From the NCBI RefSeq assembly GCF_963082655.1, contig NC_081552.1:123852458-123916457 (forward strand): a stretch of 64,000 nt of DNA, given 5' to 3'. The notes under the pieces were generated by a model. It had not been told where the DNA came from. It saw only the letters and a list, made by a program, of their open reading frames with translations, and ran no database searches. Shown here one piece after another: positions 1 to 11,544 of the stretch. Position 1 is the stretch's first letter. Every line of letters starts with the position of its first letter. Made by a program: the position numbers and the translations under genes. The DNA is from Stomoxys calcitrans (Eukaryota > Arthropoda > Insecta > Diptera > Muscidae).

Positions 1-108
1 AAATAATTATTTGATTGCAACAGGTTATTTCGCGAATTGTTTTTGCAAAAATTATGGGTACAACCAAGCGCATGTCAATTCGTAGCTGTCTGAACAGCAA
101 CCAAAACA

Positions 109-720
109 AAGAGCATAAGCGTGATTAGACCAATACCTACTTACGCCTCAGTAGTTTGGCGGTCTGCGATGGACAAAAATTGCATCGTTAGGATAATACA
201 ACAGGTTTAGAGAACATGCTGTCTTGCCATAGGCGGAGCGATGACGATCACGGCCACTAGGACACTGGAGACTATTCTAGACATCAGACCCATTGACATA
301 CAGATTAAGTGTGTGGCAGCCACTGCGCCTATGAGACTAATGGTGATGGAATAATGTATAGAGGATAGGTGCAGGTCATACCATGCGGTATAATCTATGC
401 GACGGTAGGAAACCCGGATGAATAAGCTACGACGGTAGGAAACCCGGATGAATTAGCTGAGGTTTCCGAACGAATACCTGAGATGACACTTGAGGTCGAG
501 TACTTGATACTGCTACCAGCGCCGCAGTTTTGGATTGACGGAACTCTGGTTTTGCCATCTGAGGGATCATACTATATTGATGGATCATAGCTTGAGGACA
601 GAATTGACCTGGGGGTCTACATTGAGAACCCAGGGACAGAGATTGGTTTTCGACTGCCCGACCATAATACGATCCTGCATATAGGGATTAATATCCGAAA
701 ACTCTTTTCAACCTAACCTA
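109..720 (+). pseudogene. 3' remnant of a LOA/R1-like non-LTR retrotransposon
   Basis: Conceptual reading of 109-350 gives SVIRPILTYAS, the region after the reverse-transcriptase core seen at 31682 in the long copy. At about 570-660 it gives the start of an RNase H domain (DGS, then LGVYIENPGT). Most of the RNase H and the zinc knuckle are missing. The end, TTTTCAACCTAACCTAACC, is the same 3' terminus as at 20390 and 32990. A 30-bp unit is duplicated in tandem at 400-459. Frameshifts and stops throughout. Confidence 0.75.
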
Positions 721-797
721 ACCTGAGTGTAATCCATAAGAAAATTGTTTTATATAGTGTAAAAGAAGGCGCAGCGGAGCGTATCGGGTTCAGCTAG
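721..797 (+). mobile_element. Helitron 3' terminus
   Basis: The end GGCGCAGCGGAGC..TCAGCTAG resembles the other Helitron 3' ends in the window (27855, 4467, 55261, 57570). It carries a GC-rich potential hairpin and terminal CTAG (794-797) followed by T. The next Helitron starts immediately after, at 798. Confidence 0.65.
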
Positions 798-2929
798 TCT
801 ATATATATAAAAATAAATTTGTATTTGTTTGTTTTTTGTGTATAATTTTTTGATATCGTCAGGGGGTCGGGCCCTCCCCTTACCCCAAAAGCTTGACCCA
901 TGAACATAAGAGAACCGATCGGACTCAAATAAAAGGTTTTGGAGTAGAGTACGAATTATGTATTTAAAAATTGGATCCATGAGCCTAGGGGACTTCCGCG
1001 ACCTCAAAACCGTCCCAAAATTACCGACCAAAATCAAAAGTGGACCGATCGGGACAAAGTCGGACTCAAATGATAGCTATTCCAGAGTAGATTACAAATA
1101 TGGTCTGCAACGAGCAATAGTCTATATAATTTTATGATATCTAAAGGGGCAGACCCTTACCCCGAAAACACCATCCAAAATCGAATGTGGACCGATCGGA
1201 TCAATACGGATGTCAAATGAAAGGTATTGGATTGCAAAACACGGATATGGTATGACACGAATATGGTCGATAAAAGTACCCAAGCGGCCGCCCCAACCCT
1301 CAAACCGCACATATTAACCGACCATAACAATATGGGGCTCAAATGAAAAATATTTGGGAGCAGAGCATGAAACCAATATTCACTTTCGGGACCAAGTTTC
1401 TGGGGGCTGCCCGTCACCCATAGCACGCACAGCGAAAAATCCCCAAGCAGACCTATCATGACAAAAGGTTTTTTTTTTTGGAGTAGAATGCGAATCTGAT
1501 ATAAAATTTTTGGGTCCAAGTGTCTGTGGGGCCACCCAAACCTCGAAAACCATATTGACTGATCATACCAGTATAGTATTTAACAAATAGAAATTAACTT
1601 TGACAGTAAATTTAAGGTCCAAGCATCTGGGAGGAGGTTCTATTTCTACAACCACCGCAAACAGACTAATTGACCGATCTTGGCAGTGTGGGAATCAAGC
1701 GAGATGTATTTGATTAGTCAGTCTTAGATAAAATCTACCTATATATTGGGTTGCCCAAAAAGTAATTGCGGATTTTTCATATAGTCGGCGTTGACAAATT
1801 TTTTCACAGCTTGTGACTCTGTAATTGCATTATTTCTTCTGTCAGTTATCAGCTGTTACTTTTAGCTTGCTTTAGAAAAAAAGTGTAAAAAAAGTATATT
1901 TGATTAAAGTACATTCTAAGTTTTATTAGATTTATTGTATGTTTGTATCTTTGTTTGTTTGTGGGTTTGTAAATTTTTTTGTTCCGTATAGACTCAAAAA
2001 CGGCTACACAGATTGGGGGAGTGGTCCGGAAGAAGCAATAGGCTATATAATTTTTTGATATCACGTTGGGGGCGGACCATCCCCCTTACCCCAAAAGTAC
2101 CAGCCAAAAATAAAAGTGGACCGATTGGGACAATATGGGACTTAAATGAAAGGTATTCAAGAGTAGAGTACAAATTCCATATTAAAAATTGGGTCCAAGT
2201 AATTGGGGGCCGCCCCGACCCCAAAAACCCCCAAAATAGTTTTATTGGACGACAATGACAAAATGGGAATCGAATAAAAGGTATTCGGGAGTAGATTACG
2301 AATATGGTCCGGAAGGAGCAATAGCAATAACTATATAAGTTTTTGATATCGTAAGGGGGCGGACCTTCCTACTTTCCCCAAAAGTACCATCCAAAACTAA
2401 AAGTGGACCGATTGGGATAATATAGGACTTAAATGAAAGGTATTCAAGAGTAGAGTACAAATTCCATATTAAAAATTTAGTCCACGTAATTGGGGGGCCG
2501 CGCCGACCCCAAAACCACCCAAATTGGTTTATTGGACGATAATGACAATATGGGGCCCGAATGAAAGATATTCGCGAGTAGATTACGAATGTGGTCAGGA
2601 AGGAGGTATAGGCTATGAAACAAATGAAAGGTATTCGGGAGTAGACTACAAATGTGACATAAAAAACGAGGTCCAAGTAATTGATAGTCGCCCCATCCCC
2701 GATAAACTCCCCAAATGGCAATACTACTCAATCATAGCTTGATGAAACTCAACTTGACAGCAAAATACGAGTATGACCTTAAACTTTATGTCCAAGAACC
2801 TAGGAGGCTGTATACACCAATCACGACAATATGAGATTAAATTAAAGGTATAAGGTTGTGTACTGCGAATTTGATATCATTATTCTGTTCATATATTTAG
2901 CGGACCACCTCACCCCGGGACACTGTGTG
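798..2929 (+). mobile_element. Helitron-type non-autonomous element(s), internally repeated
   Basis: Starts TCTATATATATAAAA, the usual 5' form of insect Helitrons, directly after a CTAG end. The body is degenerate tandem units with the recurring phrases GGACCGATTGGGACAATATGGG, AAATGAAAGGTATT..GAGTAG and GGGTCCAAGTA..GGGGGCCGCCCC. A mariner MITE fragment interrupts it at 1746-1929. After that a second 5'-like segment begins (GTTCCGTATAGACTCAAAAACGG at about 1981), so at least two truncated copies are joined. No Rep/helicase coding is present. Confidence 0.65.
1746..1929 (-). mobile_element. Mariner-derived MITE fragment
   Basis: Begins at a TA with TTGGGTTGCCCAAAAAGTAA, the mariner inverted repeat also at 15874. 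Read in reverse it carries the same internal deletion junction as the 15874-16111 copy (AAATATACTTTTTTTACAC). The other terminal repeat is missing, so it is a truncated copy of the same MITE. Confidence 0.75.
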
Positions 2930-3075
2930 ATTTAATTAATGTGTAGGCCGTCATAGCCCCGAAATTATAACATTCGCCGTGAAACCAGGAGTTGCAAACC
3001 TCAACGATAAGGTTGCGACCATTTTTAGCTCAACGATAGACGAGACCAAACGACGTGTTGCTGGGCAACACTATT
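2930..3075. repeat. Short dispersed repeat block, shared with 53190-53450
   Basis: Contains GCCCCGAAATT, a GTTGCAAACCT block, GACCAAACGAC and GTTGCTGGGCAACAC, all in the same order at 53190-53450. It lies between Helitron and DINE-like sequence in both places. Origin not recognised. Confidence 0.5.
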
Positions 3076-4062
3076 TCGGCGAAATCGGACAATAAATACG
3101 CCGTTTATAGGTCCAAAACCTTAAATGCAGAGATCAATCAATATGACAGCTATATTCAAATCTGGACCGATCTGGGCCAAAGTGAAGAAGGACGTCGAAG
3201 AGCCTAACTAAACTCACTATCTCAAATTTCAGCGACATCGGACAATAAATGCGCCTTTTATGGCCCTAAGACCCTAAAACTAAGATACCGGTCTATATGG
3301 CAGCTTCCAAATCTAGACCGATCTGTGCGATATTCCTGAAGTATGTCAAGGGGCTTAACTTAATTCACTGTCCCAAGTTTCGGCGACATCGGACAATAAC
3401 TGCGCCTTTTATGGGCTCAAAACCTTAAACCGAGAAATCGGTCTATATGGCAGCTATATCCAAATCTGAACCGATCAGGACCAAATTGAAGAAAGATGTC
3501 GAAGGGCCTGACACAACTTACTGTCGCAAATTTCATGAAAGTCGGATAATAAACGTGGCTTTTATGGGCCTAAGACCCTAATACGGAGGATCGGTCTATA
3601 TGGCAGCTATAACCAAATTTGAACCGATCTAGGCCAATGAACGAAGGAAGTCGAAGGGCCTAACACAACTCACTGTCCCAAATTTCAGCTAAATCGGATA
3701 ATAAATGTGGCTTTTATGGGCCTAAGACCCTAAATCGGAGGATCGGTCTATATGGCAGCTATATCCAAATCTGGACCGATCTGAGCTAAATTGTCGAAGG
3801 ATTTTGAAGGGCCTAACACAACCCCCTGTCCAAAATTTCAGCAAAATCGGATAATAAACGTGGCTTTTATGGGCCTTAGACCCTAAATCGGCCGATCATT
3901 CTATATGGGGGCTATATCAAGATATAGTCCGATATAGCCCATCTTCAAACTTAACCAGCTTATAGACAAAAAAAGAATCTGTGCAAAATTTCAGCTCAAT
4001 ATCTCTATTTTTAAAGACTGCATGATTTCAACAGACAGCCGGAGGGACATGGCTAGATCGTC
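3076..4062. mobile_element. DINE-1/Helentron-like element, family B (tandem units)
   Basis: About five imperfect tandem units of roughly 155-185 bp built around ATCGGTCTATATGGCAGCTA, CCAAATCTGGACCGATCTG, TGTCCCAAATTTCAGC and CGGATAATAAATG..GCTTTTATGGGCC. It ends with a degraded ACAGACAGCCGGAGGGACATGG-like stretch. Same family at 49157-50195 and 51991-52415. No coding. Confidence 0.6.
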
Positions 4063-4245
4063 TGAGATTTTAGCAGTAGCACTCACATTTAAATTAGCGT
4101 CATCTGGCAGTCTTCAACTGAAATTGTTTGATCCAATTGGATTTAGTTGATCCAATTAAAAACATGCCAACATGAACAGAAAGAGGGCAGAGTGGTAAAA
4201 ATTAATCATCAGCATGTATCTTTGCTATGACAACCTATCGGTCTT
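4063..4245. repeat. Repeat X (unclassified, three copies)
   Basis: Shares AGTAGCACT..ACATTTAAATT, GTCATCTGGCAGTCTTCAAC, TTGTTTGATCCAATT and GGGCAGAGTGGTAAAAATTA with 50290-50475 and 54590-54760. All copies sit just downstream of a DINE-like element. The other two begin with a palindromic block that is missing here. Confidence 0.55.
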
Positions 4246-4467
4246 CTTCTTTTTGGGACTAAGAGTCTGGGGGTCCACCACACCCCAAGAAGGACTTTTA
4301 CTGACCATTGCAATGTGCGGTTTAAATAAGAGGTACTTGAGTGTAGAAAAATCCATAGGAAAATGGTATACATTTTCAACTACAATTAGGCAGAAAGGTT
4401 AAAATTTAGAGTACTTCTCTCCAACATAGCATAATCGGGCGCAGCAAAGAGGGCCGGGCTCAGCTAG
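4246..4467 (+). mobile_element. Helitron 3' part ending in CTAG
   Basis: Helitron body phrases (GGGGGTCCACCACACCCC, AATAAGAGGTACTTGAGTG) followed by a terminus like those at 55261 and 27855. CTAG is at 4464-4467 and a new Helitron 5' end follows at once. Confidence 0.65.
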
Positions 4468-5787
4468 TCTTATATATAAAAATCAATTTGTGTTTGTTTG
4501 TGTGTTCCTTATAGACTCAGAAACGGCTGAATCGGCTTTCTTGAAATTTTCACAGATGTAAATAATGATCCCGTGGCGAAACTAGGGTACTACATTTTTT
4601 GGTATCTGAAGGAGTGGGGAGGGGTGGGGGGCGGACCCTCCCCCTTACCCTAACTTTCATAAATGCCAGATCTCGGAGATGGGTGGTGCAATTTAAGCCA
4701 AATTTTGTGTGCTCTCATATAGTACCCTAAAAATAAAAATTTGGTTCCCAAATTTCGGATGGGGTACCTAGAGGGGCCGCCCCATAACAAAACATATATT
4801 TAGACCAATCACGACAATATGGGACTCAAATGAAAGGTATTTAAGATGAGAAAACGTATTTGATACCCAATTATCGGACCAAGAGTTAGGGGGACCACCC
4901 CAACCCCCAAAACACCCCTAAATCGGACTTATTTACCGACCATGGTTATGTGGGACTCAAATGAAAGGTATTGACGAGTAGAATACGAATCTGATATCTA
5001 AATGTTGAGGCATGTTTCTGGGGGTCCACCCCTTTCCCAAAACACCCTCAAACAAGACTTATTCATTGACCATGGCAATATAGGGCTTAAATAAAAGGTA
5101 TTTGAAAGTGGAATATAAATCTGATATCCACATGTGAAGCCAAGTGTTTGGGGGGCCACCCCTCAAAAGAAGACCCCCAAAAGAGGAAAAATTTATGACC
5201 GTAGCAATATGGGGCTCAAATGAAAGGTCTTTGGGAGTAAAGCACGAATCTGATATCAATATTCGGGAAAAAGTGTTTAAGGGGCCACCCCATATAGGAC
5301 GTATTTGCTGTAATAAGAGGTACATTAGAGTAGAATACGGTACATTAGAGTAGAATAATATATATATTTCAGAGCGAAGTCACTGAACGGCCGCCTCATC
5401 CCCCAAAACCCTTCCCAAACAGGTTAGGTTTGCCGACTATAGAAATATGGGGCTCAAATGGAAGGTATTTGGGAGTAGACCATGAATCTGATATCAACAT
5501 TCGGGACCAACTGTCTAGGGGACGTCCCACCACCATAACAACCCCTAAATAGGACGTATTTGCTCACCAAGACAATTTGGGTCTTCATGAAAGTGGAGCT
5601 CGATATTTATAGTTTTTAGGGCCCATACCCCAAACAGGACATATTTGCTGGCTTTTGCAATAAAAGGGTTCAAATGAATGTTGTGAGAGATTAGAAAACG
5701 AATTTGATATCTAATTTCGAGTTCAATGCAAATATGAGGTTCAAATAAATGATATATAGATATATGAGAATCGAGCACGTTTCTGAT

Positions 5788-6735
5788 ATTATGGTTGCCT
5801 AAAAAGTAATTGCGGATTTTTTAAAAGAAAGTAAATGCATTTTTAATAAAACTTAGAATGAATTTTAATCAAATATATAATTGCCATTTTGTTCGATAAC
5901 CTTTAGCCATCTTCCTGGCAAATGTAGTATTCCACGCTCATAGAACTTCTGGCCTTTATCTGCAAAAAACTGAACCAAGTGCGATTTTATAGCCTCATCA
6001 TTGCCGAAAGTATTACCATTTAAGGAGTTCTGCAAAGATCGAAATAAATGGTAGTCTGATGGTGCAAGGTCAGGGCTATATGGTCGATGCATCACCCAGC
6101 CAAGCTTACTCAGTTTTTGGCGAGTGACCAAAGATGTGTGCGGTCTAGCGTTGTCCTGGTGGAATATGACACCTTTACGATTGACCAATTCTGGTCGCTT
6201 CTCCTTGATGGCTGTATTCAATTTGTCCAATTGTTGACAGTAAACATCCGAATTAATCGTTTGGTTCCTTGGAAGCAGCTCAAAATATACCACACCCTTC
6301 CAATCCCACCAAACAGACAGCATAACCTTCTTTTGGTGGATATCAGCCTTTGAAGTGGTTTGAGCTGGTTCACCATGCTTGGACCATGATCGTTTTCGAC
6401 TAACGTTGTTGTAAACAATCCATTTTTCATCTCCAGTTATGATTCGTTTTAAAAACGGATCGAATTCATTGCGTTTAAGGTGCATATCACAAGCGTTGAT
6501 TCGGTTTGTTAAATGAATTTCTTTCAATACATGTGGTACCCATATTAAAATTGACGCCAAACAAACAAATGTAAACAAAATTTAGCGCACTTTTTTTCTA
6601 AAGCAAGCTAAAAGTAACAGCTGATAACTGACAGAAGAAAGAATGCAATTACAGAGTCACAAGCCGTTGAAAAAATTTGTCAACGCCGACTATATTACTA
6701 CTATATTACCGACAATTACTTTTTGGGCAACCCAA
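5788..6735 (-). mobile_element. Mariner (irritans-like) element, internally deleted
   Basis: The right end carries AATTACTTTTTGGGCAACCCAA next to TA (6736-6737). The left end is a diverged mate (GGTTGCCTAAAAAGTAATTG at 5791). About 950 bp, shorter than the usual ~1.3 kb of mariner. It is inserted in a Helitron body. Confidence 0.85.
5865..6578 (-). pseudogene. Mariner transposase, C-terminal catalytic part (237 codons)
   Basis: An open frame with the mariner catalytic region: WVPHVL at 13-18, first Asp in ITGDEKW (D50), second in HQDNARPH (D142), third in PDLAPSDYHLF (D175). Mariner transposases are about 345 residues, so the N-terminal helix-turn-helix DNA-binding part is missing. Spacing between the second and third Asp is 32 residues, not the mariner 34. 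Compared with the fragment at 51640-51710, which reads GWELLMHPPYS, this copy lacks two residues there. It is therefore a probably inactive derivative even though the frame is open. Confidence 0.85.
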
Positions 6736-7010
6736 TATTATAAGGGCTAAGTGTTTGAGGTCTACCCCTTTCCCAAAATAGACCTCAAACAGCAATTATT
6801 TACTGACCATCGCAATATAGGGCTCATATAAAGGTATTTGGGAGTTGAATACGAATATCCAATTGTGAGACCATGTATTTGGGGCACCGCTCTTTTTTCG
6901 AAAACCCCCCAGAGGTTGAAACTTTGCTGACCATGCCAATATGTGGTTCAAATTAAACGTATTTGAGATTTGAAAACTAATTTGATAACCAATTTTGGGG
7001 CCAATATATC

Positions 7011-8245
7011 AGCAACATGCTCTATTCTCATATATTTGAACCCCATATTGCCATTGCCCTCAAAATTGGATATCAAATCAGTTTTCTAATCTCAAATATT
7101 ATTCGCTTAAACGCCGTATTGAAATAGGTATAAACTATGAATATTGAGCTCCACTGTTTTGAAGACCCAAATTGTATTGGTAAGCAAATATGTCCTACTT
7201 GGGGGTTGTTATGGTGGTGGGATGTCCCCTAGACAGTTGGTCCCGAATGTTGATGTCAGATTCATGGTCTACTCCCAAATACCTTTCATTTGAGATTCAT
7301 TTTTCCATATTTGGCAAACATAACCAGTTTGGGGGGTGAATTGGGGGATGGGGCGGCCACTCAGTGACTTGGCTTTGAAAATATATGTCAGATTCGTGTT
7401 CTACTCTAAAATACCTCTTATTTGAGCCTCATATTGCAATGGTCAGCAAATACTTCCTATTTGGATTGTGTTATGGGAGTGGGGGATACCAGATTCGAGC
7501 TTTACTCCCAAAGACCTTTCGTTTGAGTCCAATATTGCTATGGTCGTAAATTTGTCCTCTTTGGGGGGTTTTTGGACACAGGCGGCCCCCCTAAACACTT
7601 GGTTCCACATTTGGATATCGCATTCGATTCTACACTCAAATACTTTAATTTTATCCCAATATTGCCATGGTCAGCAAATAAGTTTTGTTTGGGGGGTGTT
7701 TTGGGGAAGAAGTGGACCCCCAGAAACTTTGTGCCAAATTTGGATATCAGATTCATATTTTACTCGAAAAAACCTTTCATTTGAGTCCCATATTGCCATG
7801 GTCGGTAAATATGTTCGATTTAGGTGTTTTGGGGCTTGGGGTGGTCCCCCAAACACTTGGTCCGACAATTCGATATCAGATACGTTTTCTAATCTTCAAT
7901 GCCTTTCGTTTCAGTCTCATATTGTCGTGATTGGTGTATATATATATTTGGTAGGTTTTGGGGTGGGGCGCCCCCCTTAGGGACCCATCTGAATTTTGGA
8001 TAAGAGAGCACACAAAATTTTGCTTAAATCGCACCACCCATCTCCGATATCTGGCGTTTCTGAAAAAAAGGTAAGGGGGAGGGTTCGCTCCCCCTTCAGA
8101 TATCAAAAAATGTACTACCCTATTTTCACAACGGGATCATTATGCATCATCAGTGAAAATTTGAAGAAAATCGGTTCAGCCGTTTCTGAATCTATAAGGA
8201 ACACACAAACAAACAAACACAAATTGTTTTTTATAGTTAAAAAGA
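7011..8245 (-). mobile_element. Helitron-type element, reverse arm of the inverted repeat
   Basis: Reverse-complement counterpart of the forward arm. For example 7190-7260 mirrors about 5480-5580, and 8170-8245 mirrors the 5' end at 4468-4560, including the GTTCCTTATAGA block. Both arms end at the Helitron 5' terminus, giving a head-to-head palindromic structure. Long open frames here (for example 7468-7980) come from repeat units without stops, not from genes. Confidence 0.6.
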
Positions 8246-8393
8246 TATCATGTTATAAACCGATTTAGACAATACTTGGCATAGTTGTTGGAAGACGAAA
8301 CAAAATACTTCAAGCCACATTTCAGCTTAATCGGATAATAATTGCGTACTCTAGGCTCAAGAATTCAAGATTCCAGATCAGCTTATATGTTAG
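8246..8393. mobile_element. Single DINE-like (family A) unit
   Basis: Contains AACCGATTT, ACTTGGCATAGTTGTTGGAA, TTTCAGCTTAATCGGATAAT, GCGTACTCTAGGCTCAAGAA and GATCAGCTTATATG, in the order of the family A tandem unit at 61733-62643. Confidence 0.6.
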
Positions 8394-8690
8394 CCGGGGG
8401 CGTAGCCAGGGGAGGGCCTCGGTCCGGAGACCTCCCCAAAATGATTTTATCTAGACGAAAAGTTAAAATAATTTTGTCTAAAAAAAAATTCAGTAATATT
8501 TTTTAAAATGACCTAATTTCGTGTTTATAATATTCTACAATGACAAAATTTTGCTAAGGCCAGGGCCGATAAAAAATTATTTTTCTTAAGGACAAAGTTG
8601 CAATGAAATTCTTAGTAAAACCAAAATTTTGATGAAATTTTTTCGAATAGTACAGTGAATCGATAGTATTTTCCATATAATATAATGTTT
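8394..8690 (-). mobile_element. hAT-like element end fragment
   Basis: Starts CCGGGGGCGTAGCCAGGGGAGGGCC, matching the reverse complement of the right end of the element at 34752-37288, and continues into the same A/T-rich TTTTGTCT..AAAA repeats. The other end is absent. Confidence 0.55.
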
Positions 8691-8699
8691 GAAAATTAT

Positions 8700-8925
8700 T
8701 TCATGCAAATGTTGACCGTAAACGTGCCTCAAATTTTCCATCCGCTTAGTCCAATTTTGGCATACTCTTCCAACAATTCCGCCGATATCTCACGAATAAA
8801 TGATTCAATGTTGTCTTCGAATGCGTCAATTGATGCGGGCTTGTCTGTACAGACATGAGCTTTAACATAGCCCACAAGAAAATTGTTTAAACGCGTTAAA
8901 TCGCACGATCTAGGCCTACAATTGA
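8700..8925 (-). pseudogene. C-terminal fragment of a mariner/IS630-type transposase
   Basis: Reverse-strand reading gives PRSCDLTRLNNFLVGYVK, then CTDKPASIDAFEDNIESF and IREISAELLEEYAKI. This corresponds to the family pattern after the third catalytic Asp (SPDLTPLDFFLWG..KP.....L...I). It differs from the irritans-like mariner elsewhere in the window, so it marks a second, older transposon lineage. No start, ends in stops, no inverted repeats found. Confidence 0.65.
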
Positions 8926-8984
8926 CCGATCTCTAATGTAAAATAAAATGTTCAGCGAACTCGCCTCTCAATAAATGATAATAG

Positions 8985-9565
8985 CCAAAAAATCACCCTC
9001 TATATAGACCGATCTCCAGACTTCAAGTCAAATTGGACTTTTTTCAGCTGATTTCGATGGAATTCGGAACGGTGATCCTGGTAGAATTCTACCCATTTCT
9101 GTGAAGTGTGGTCCAGATCGGACCATATTTGGATATACCTACCCTTTAGACCTACAACCCGATATTGGGTATTAAGGCCATACAAGATCCATTTATTACC
9201 CGATTTCGATGAAATTTGGTACAGTGAGTTATGGTAGACCCCTACCCATTGCTGTCAAATGTGGTCCAGATCGGACTATATTTGGATATAGCTGCCATAT
9301 AGACCGATCTCCCGGTGTAGTGTATTGAGTCCATAAAAGATCGTTTCTCATCCGATGTTGATGAAATTTGGCACAGTGAGTTCTGGCAGATAGATTGGGC
9401 CATATCTGGATAAAGCTGTCATATATACCGATCTTCTGATATAAAGTGGTGAGCCCATTCGATGAAATTTGACGCAATAAGTTCTGGTAGCCCCCAACAC
9501 CTTTTTGTTGAATCTGGACCATAATTGGGGATTATTGCCATATAGACCAATCTCCCGACATAGGT
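8985..9565. mobile_element. DINE-like tandem repeat, family D
   Basis: About four units of 120-180 bp with TATAGACCGATCTCC, GATGAAATTTGG.ACAGTGAGTTCTGG, GTCAAATGTGGTCCAGATCGG and ATTTGGATATAGCTGCC. Open frames crossing it are repeat artefacts. Confidence 0.5.
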
Positions 9566-9764
9566 AAGGTCAGGTTTTTTAATTTAAACTAATCAAGTGG
9601 TATTTAAAATATTCGCAAATTTCTCTCATTAGTTAGAATTTCTTACCGCATTGACAATCATTTAACCACAAAAGCGTGTAGTCAATCCTCCTTTTATGGA
9701 ACCAACATTCCATATCGGGGACCGGTATATATGCAACGAAACGAACATTCAACGAAAAAGTGAA

Positions 9765-10045
9765 CGGGCTTCCAGAACTCACTGTGCAAATTTCATCAAA
9801 ATCCGATGAAAAATACTCCTTCAATGGGCTCACCTCTCTATATCTGGAGATCGGTCTATATGGTAGCTACATTCATATGGTCTAATTTGGACCACATTCA
9901 ACTTATAGGTATAGGGTTCTACCAAAACTCACTGTGCAAAAATTCATAGAAATCATATGAAACATGCTCATTTTATAGGCTCAATAGACTATATCGGGGG
10001 ATCGGTCTATATGGCAGATATATCTAAATATGGTCCGATCTGGAT
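9765..10045. mobile_element. DINE-like family D units in opposite orientation
   Basis: Reverse complement of the family at 8985-9565: CAGAACTCACTGTGCAAATTTCATC and GGAGATCGGTCTATATGGTAGC. The two blocks form a head-to-head pair around 9566-9764, for which I see no assignment. Confidence 0.45.
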
Positions 10046-11139
10046 TAAATTTGACAGGAACAAGATCAGAAGGTCAGTTTTATATACAAAGAATAAGAGA
10101 TTATAAAAAATGGTACAAAATGTTTTCAAAAAGGTAATAAGCGCCAATAAACGCCCACTCATTGGGAATTTACCGGGTAGAAACCAATCCCTACTCATCG
10201 GCCATATTAGGTGTGAAGGCTTCAAGGGCCGGACGTTGGTATGTTGTACTTATACCGCACTTATTGCGAAAACGCCTCTATGATATAAATACCACAATAC
10301 CCACGCTCGACAACCCTGTCTTCTAGCTGTTCCTTTCCCAATGCATATGTTTGTGTAATGACATATTTTTCGTCTGTACAATTACACTACTCCCATGGCA
10401 TACACATGCCATATATTGTGCTTATATTGTATTTATTACGAAATCGCCTCTATGATATACCTTCGCTCCAAATAATATGAGTTTTTCTAACCAAATGACG
10501 AAACGCGTCCCATAGTGTTTGGTGAGTGGTGATCTCTGGCTTTCCTTTTCCATTGCAAAAAAATCCCCAATCATTGAGCTTGCCTCGAAAGAGAAAATTT
10601 GAAAGTTAAAATGATCTTCGCCTCAAAAATCAAAATAACTTGAAAAAGATTTTAATTGGTGGAATATCACTGAAATTAAATTGCCTGTCAACAGATCTTT
10701 GTATACATAGACATTGCGGTCATTGGGATACATTGGCGAAAACTCTCTCTTCATTCGTATTGCCCTGCTAATGCCCACATTGCCTACATACCTCCATTTT
10801 TACTCTCCTTTTTGCGAGAAAATCCCTTTGTGCTCAAAAATCTTTTACAAAAAGCGTGTGTAATTAACAACAACTTCAAAATGATAACATCGGTGAGGGT
10901 GTGTGACCAAACCATTTTTTTCTCATTTCTTTCTGAAAAATTTCTCTTTCAATTAATTTCTTTTAACAAGCAAAATTAACTACTACTAGTCAGCAGAGAG
11001 TGTTGGTTTTTTCAACAGACTTTTTTCTATGAGTGTAGTTCTATAAAAATATTACAGGAAAATAAAAAGTTAACTTAATGTTGTGTGATTGCAGTGTTCA
11101 GTGTTTATATTATCAACCTTTTTCTTGATGTTATGCGTC
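10046..11139. other. No gene recognised; contains a small dispersed repeat
   Basis: The segment 10190-10290 (GGCTTCAAGGGCCGGACGTTGG..ATTGCGAAAACGCCTCTATG) recurs at 48420-48495, and a diverged copy may be present at 10390-10465. The rest is AT-rich with no open frame or family I recognise. Confidence 0.4.
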
Positions 11140-11247
11140 GGGCTAAGTCCAGCGGGTTAAGAACCGTCCTGAGCCGTGGTTGAGTTGCCGGAGGGCCAGT
11201 CCTAGTGCTGTATGGGGACATGACAGAAATGGCCACCATACTTTAGG

Positions 11248-11430
11248 CCACCGTACCGCAGATGTTAGTATGTCCGCATATGACGCTGAACGCATGGGTT
11301 CAAATCAGAAACATTTTCAGCGGAGGTTATCCTTTCCTAATGCTGGCGACGTTTATAAGATACTCTAGCATTTGGTATGGCAGCCTTGTAAAAACTTCTC
11401 CACAGAGAGGTTTCGCAACTTAGTGAATGC
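11248..11430 (+). mobile_element. tRNA-derived SINE, truncated copy
   Basis: GGCCACCGTACCGCAGATGTTAG (A-box region), GACGCTGAACGCATGGGTTCAAATC (B-box region), then the SINE body TTTCCTAATGCTGGCGACGTTTATAAGATACT and CACAGAGAGGTTTCGC. It lacks the 3' end seen in the 19043-19354 copy. Confidence 0.65.
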
Positions 11431-11544
11431 AAAGAAGTGTAATTGAAAAGAAATTTGTATTTGATACGGGTCCAGCTAGCTTTTATATAATAGAAAGATA
11501 TCCAGCAACGGGCCACTTGTTCGATAACATTTTTAGACCCTCCA

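Larger units (their letters stand above)
4468..7010 (+). mobile_element. Helitron-type element, forward arm of a large inverted repeat
   Basis: Starts TCTTATATATAAAAATCAAT directly after the previous CTAG, with GTTCCTTATAGACTCAGAAACGG nearby. The body is units with GGGACTCAAATGAAAGGTATT, GAATCTGATATC and GGGGGACCACCCCAACCCCC. A mariner copy is inserted at 5788-6735. No coding is visible in the Helitron part. At about 7010-7030 the sequence turns into its own reverse complement (see 7011-8245). Confidence 0.65.

Noticed and set aside
7468..7980. 170-codon frame as a gene
   Set aside because: It runs through degenerate Helitron units with the same phrases appearing repeatedly (SFTPKDLSFES, GGPP); no domain.
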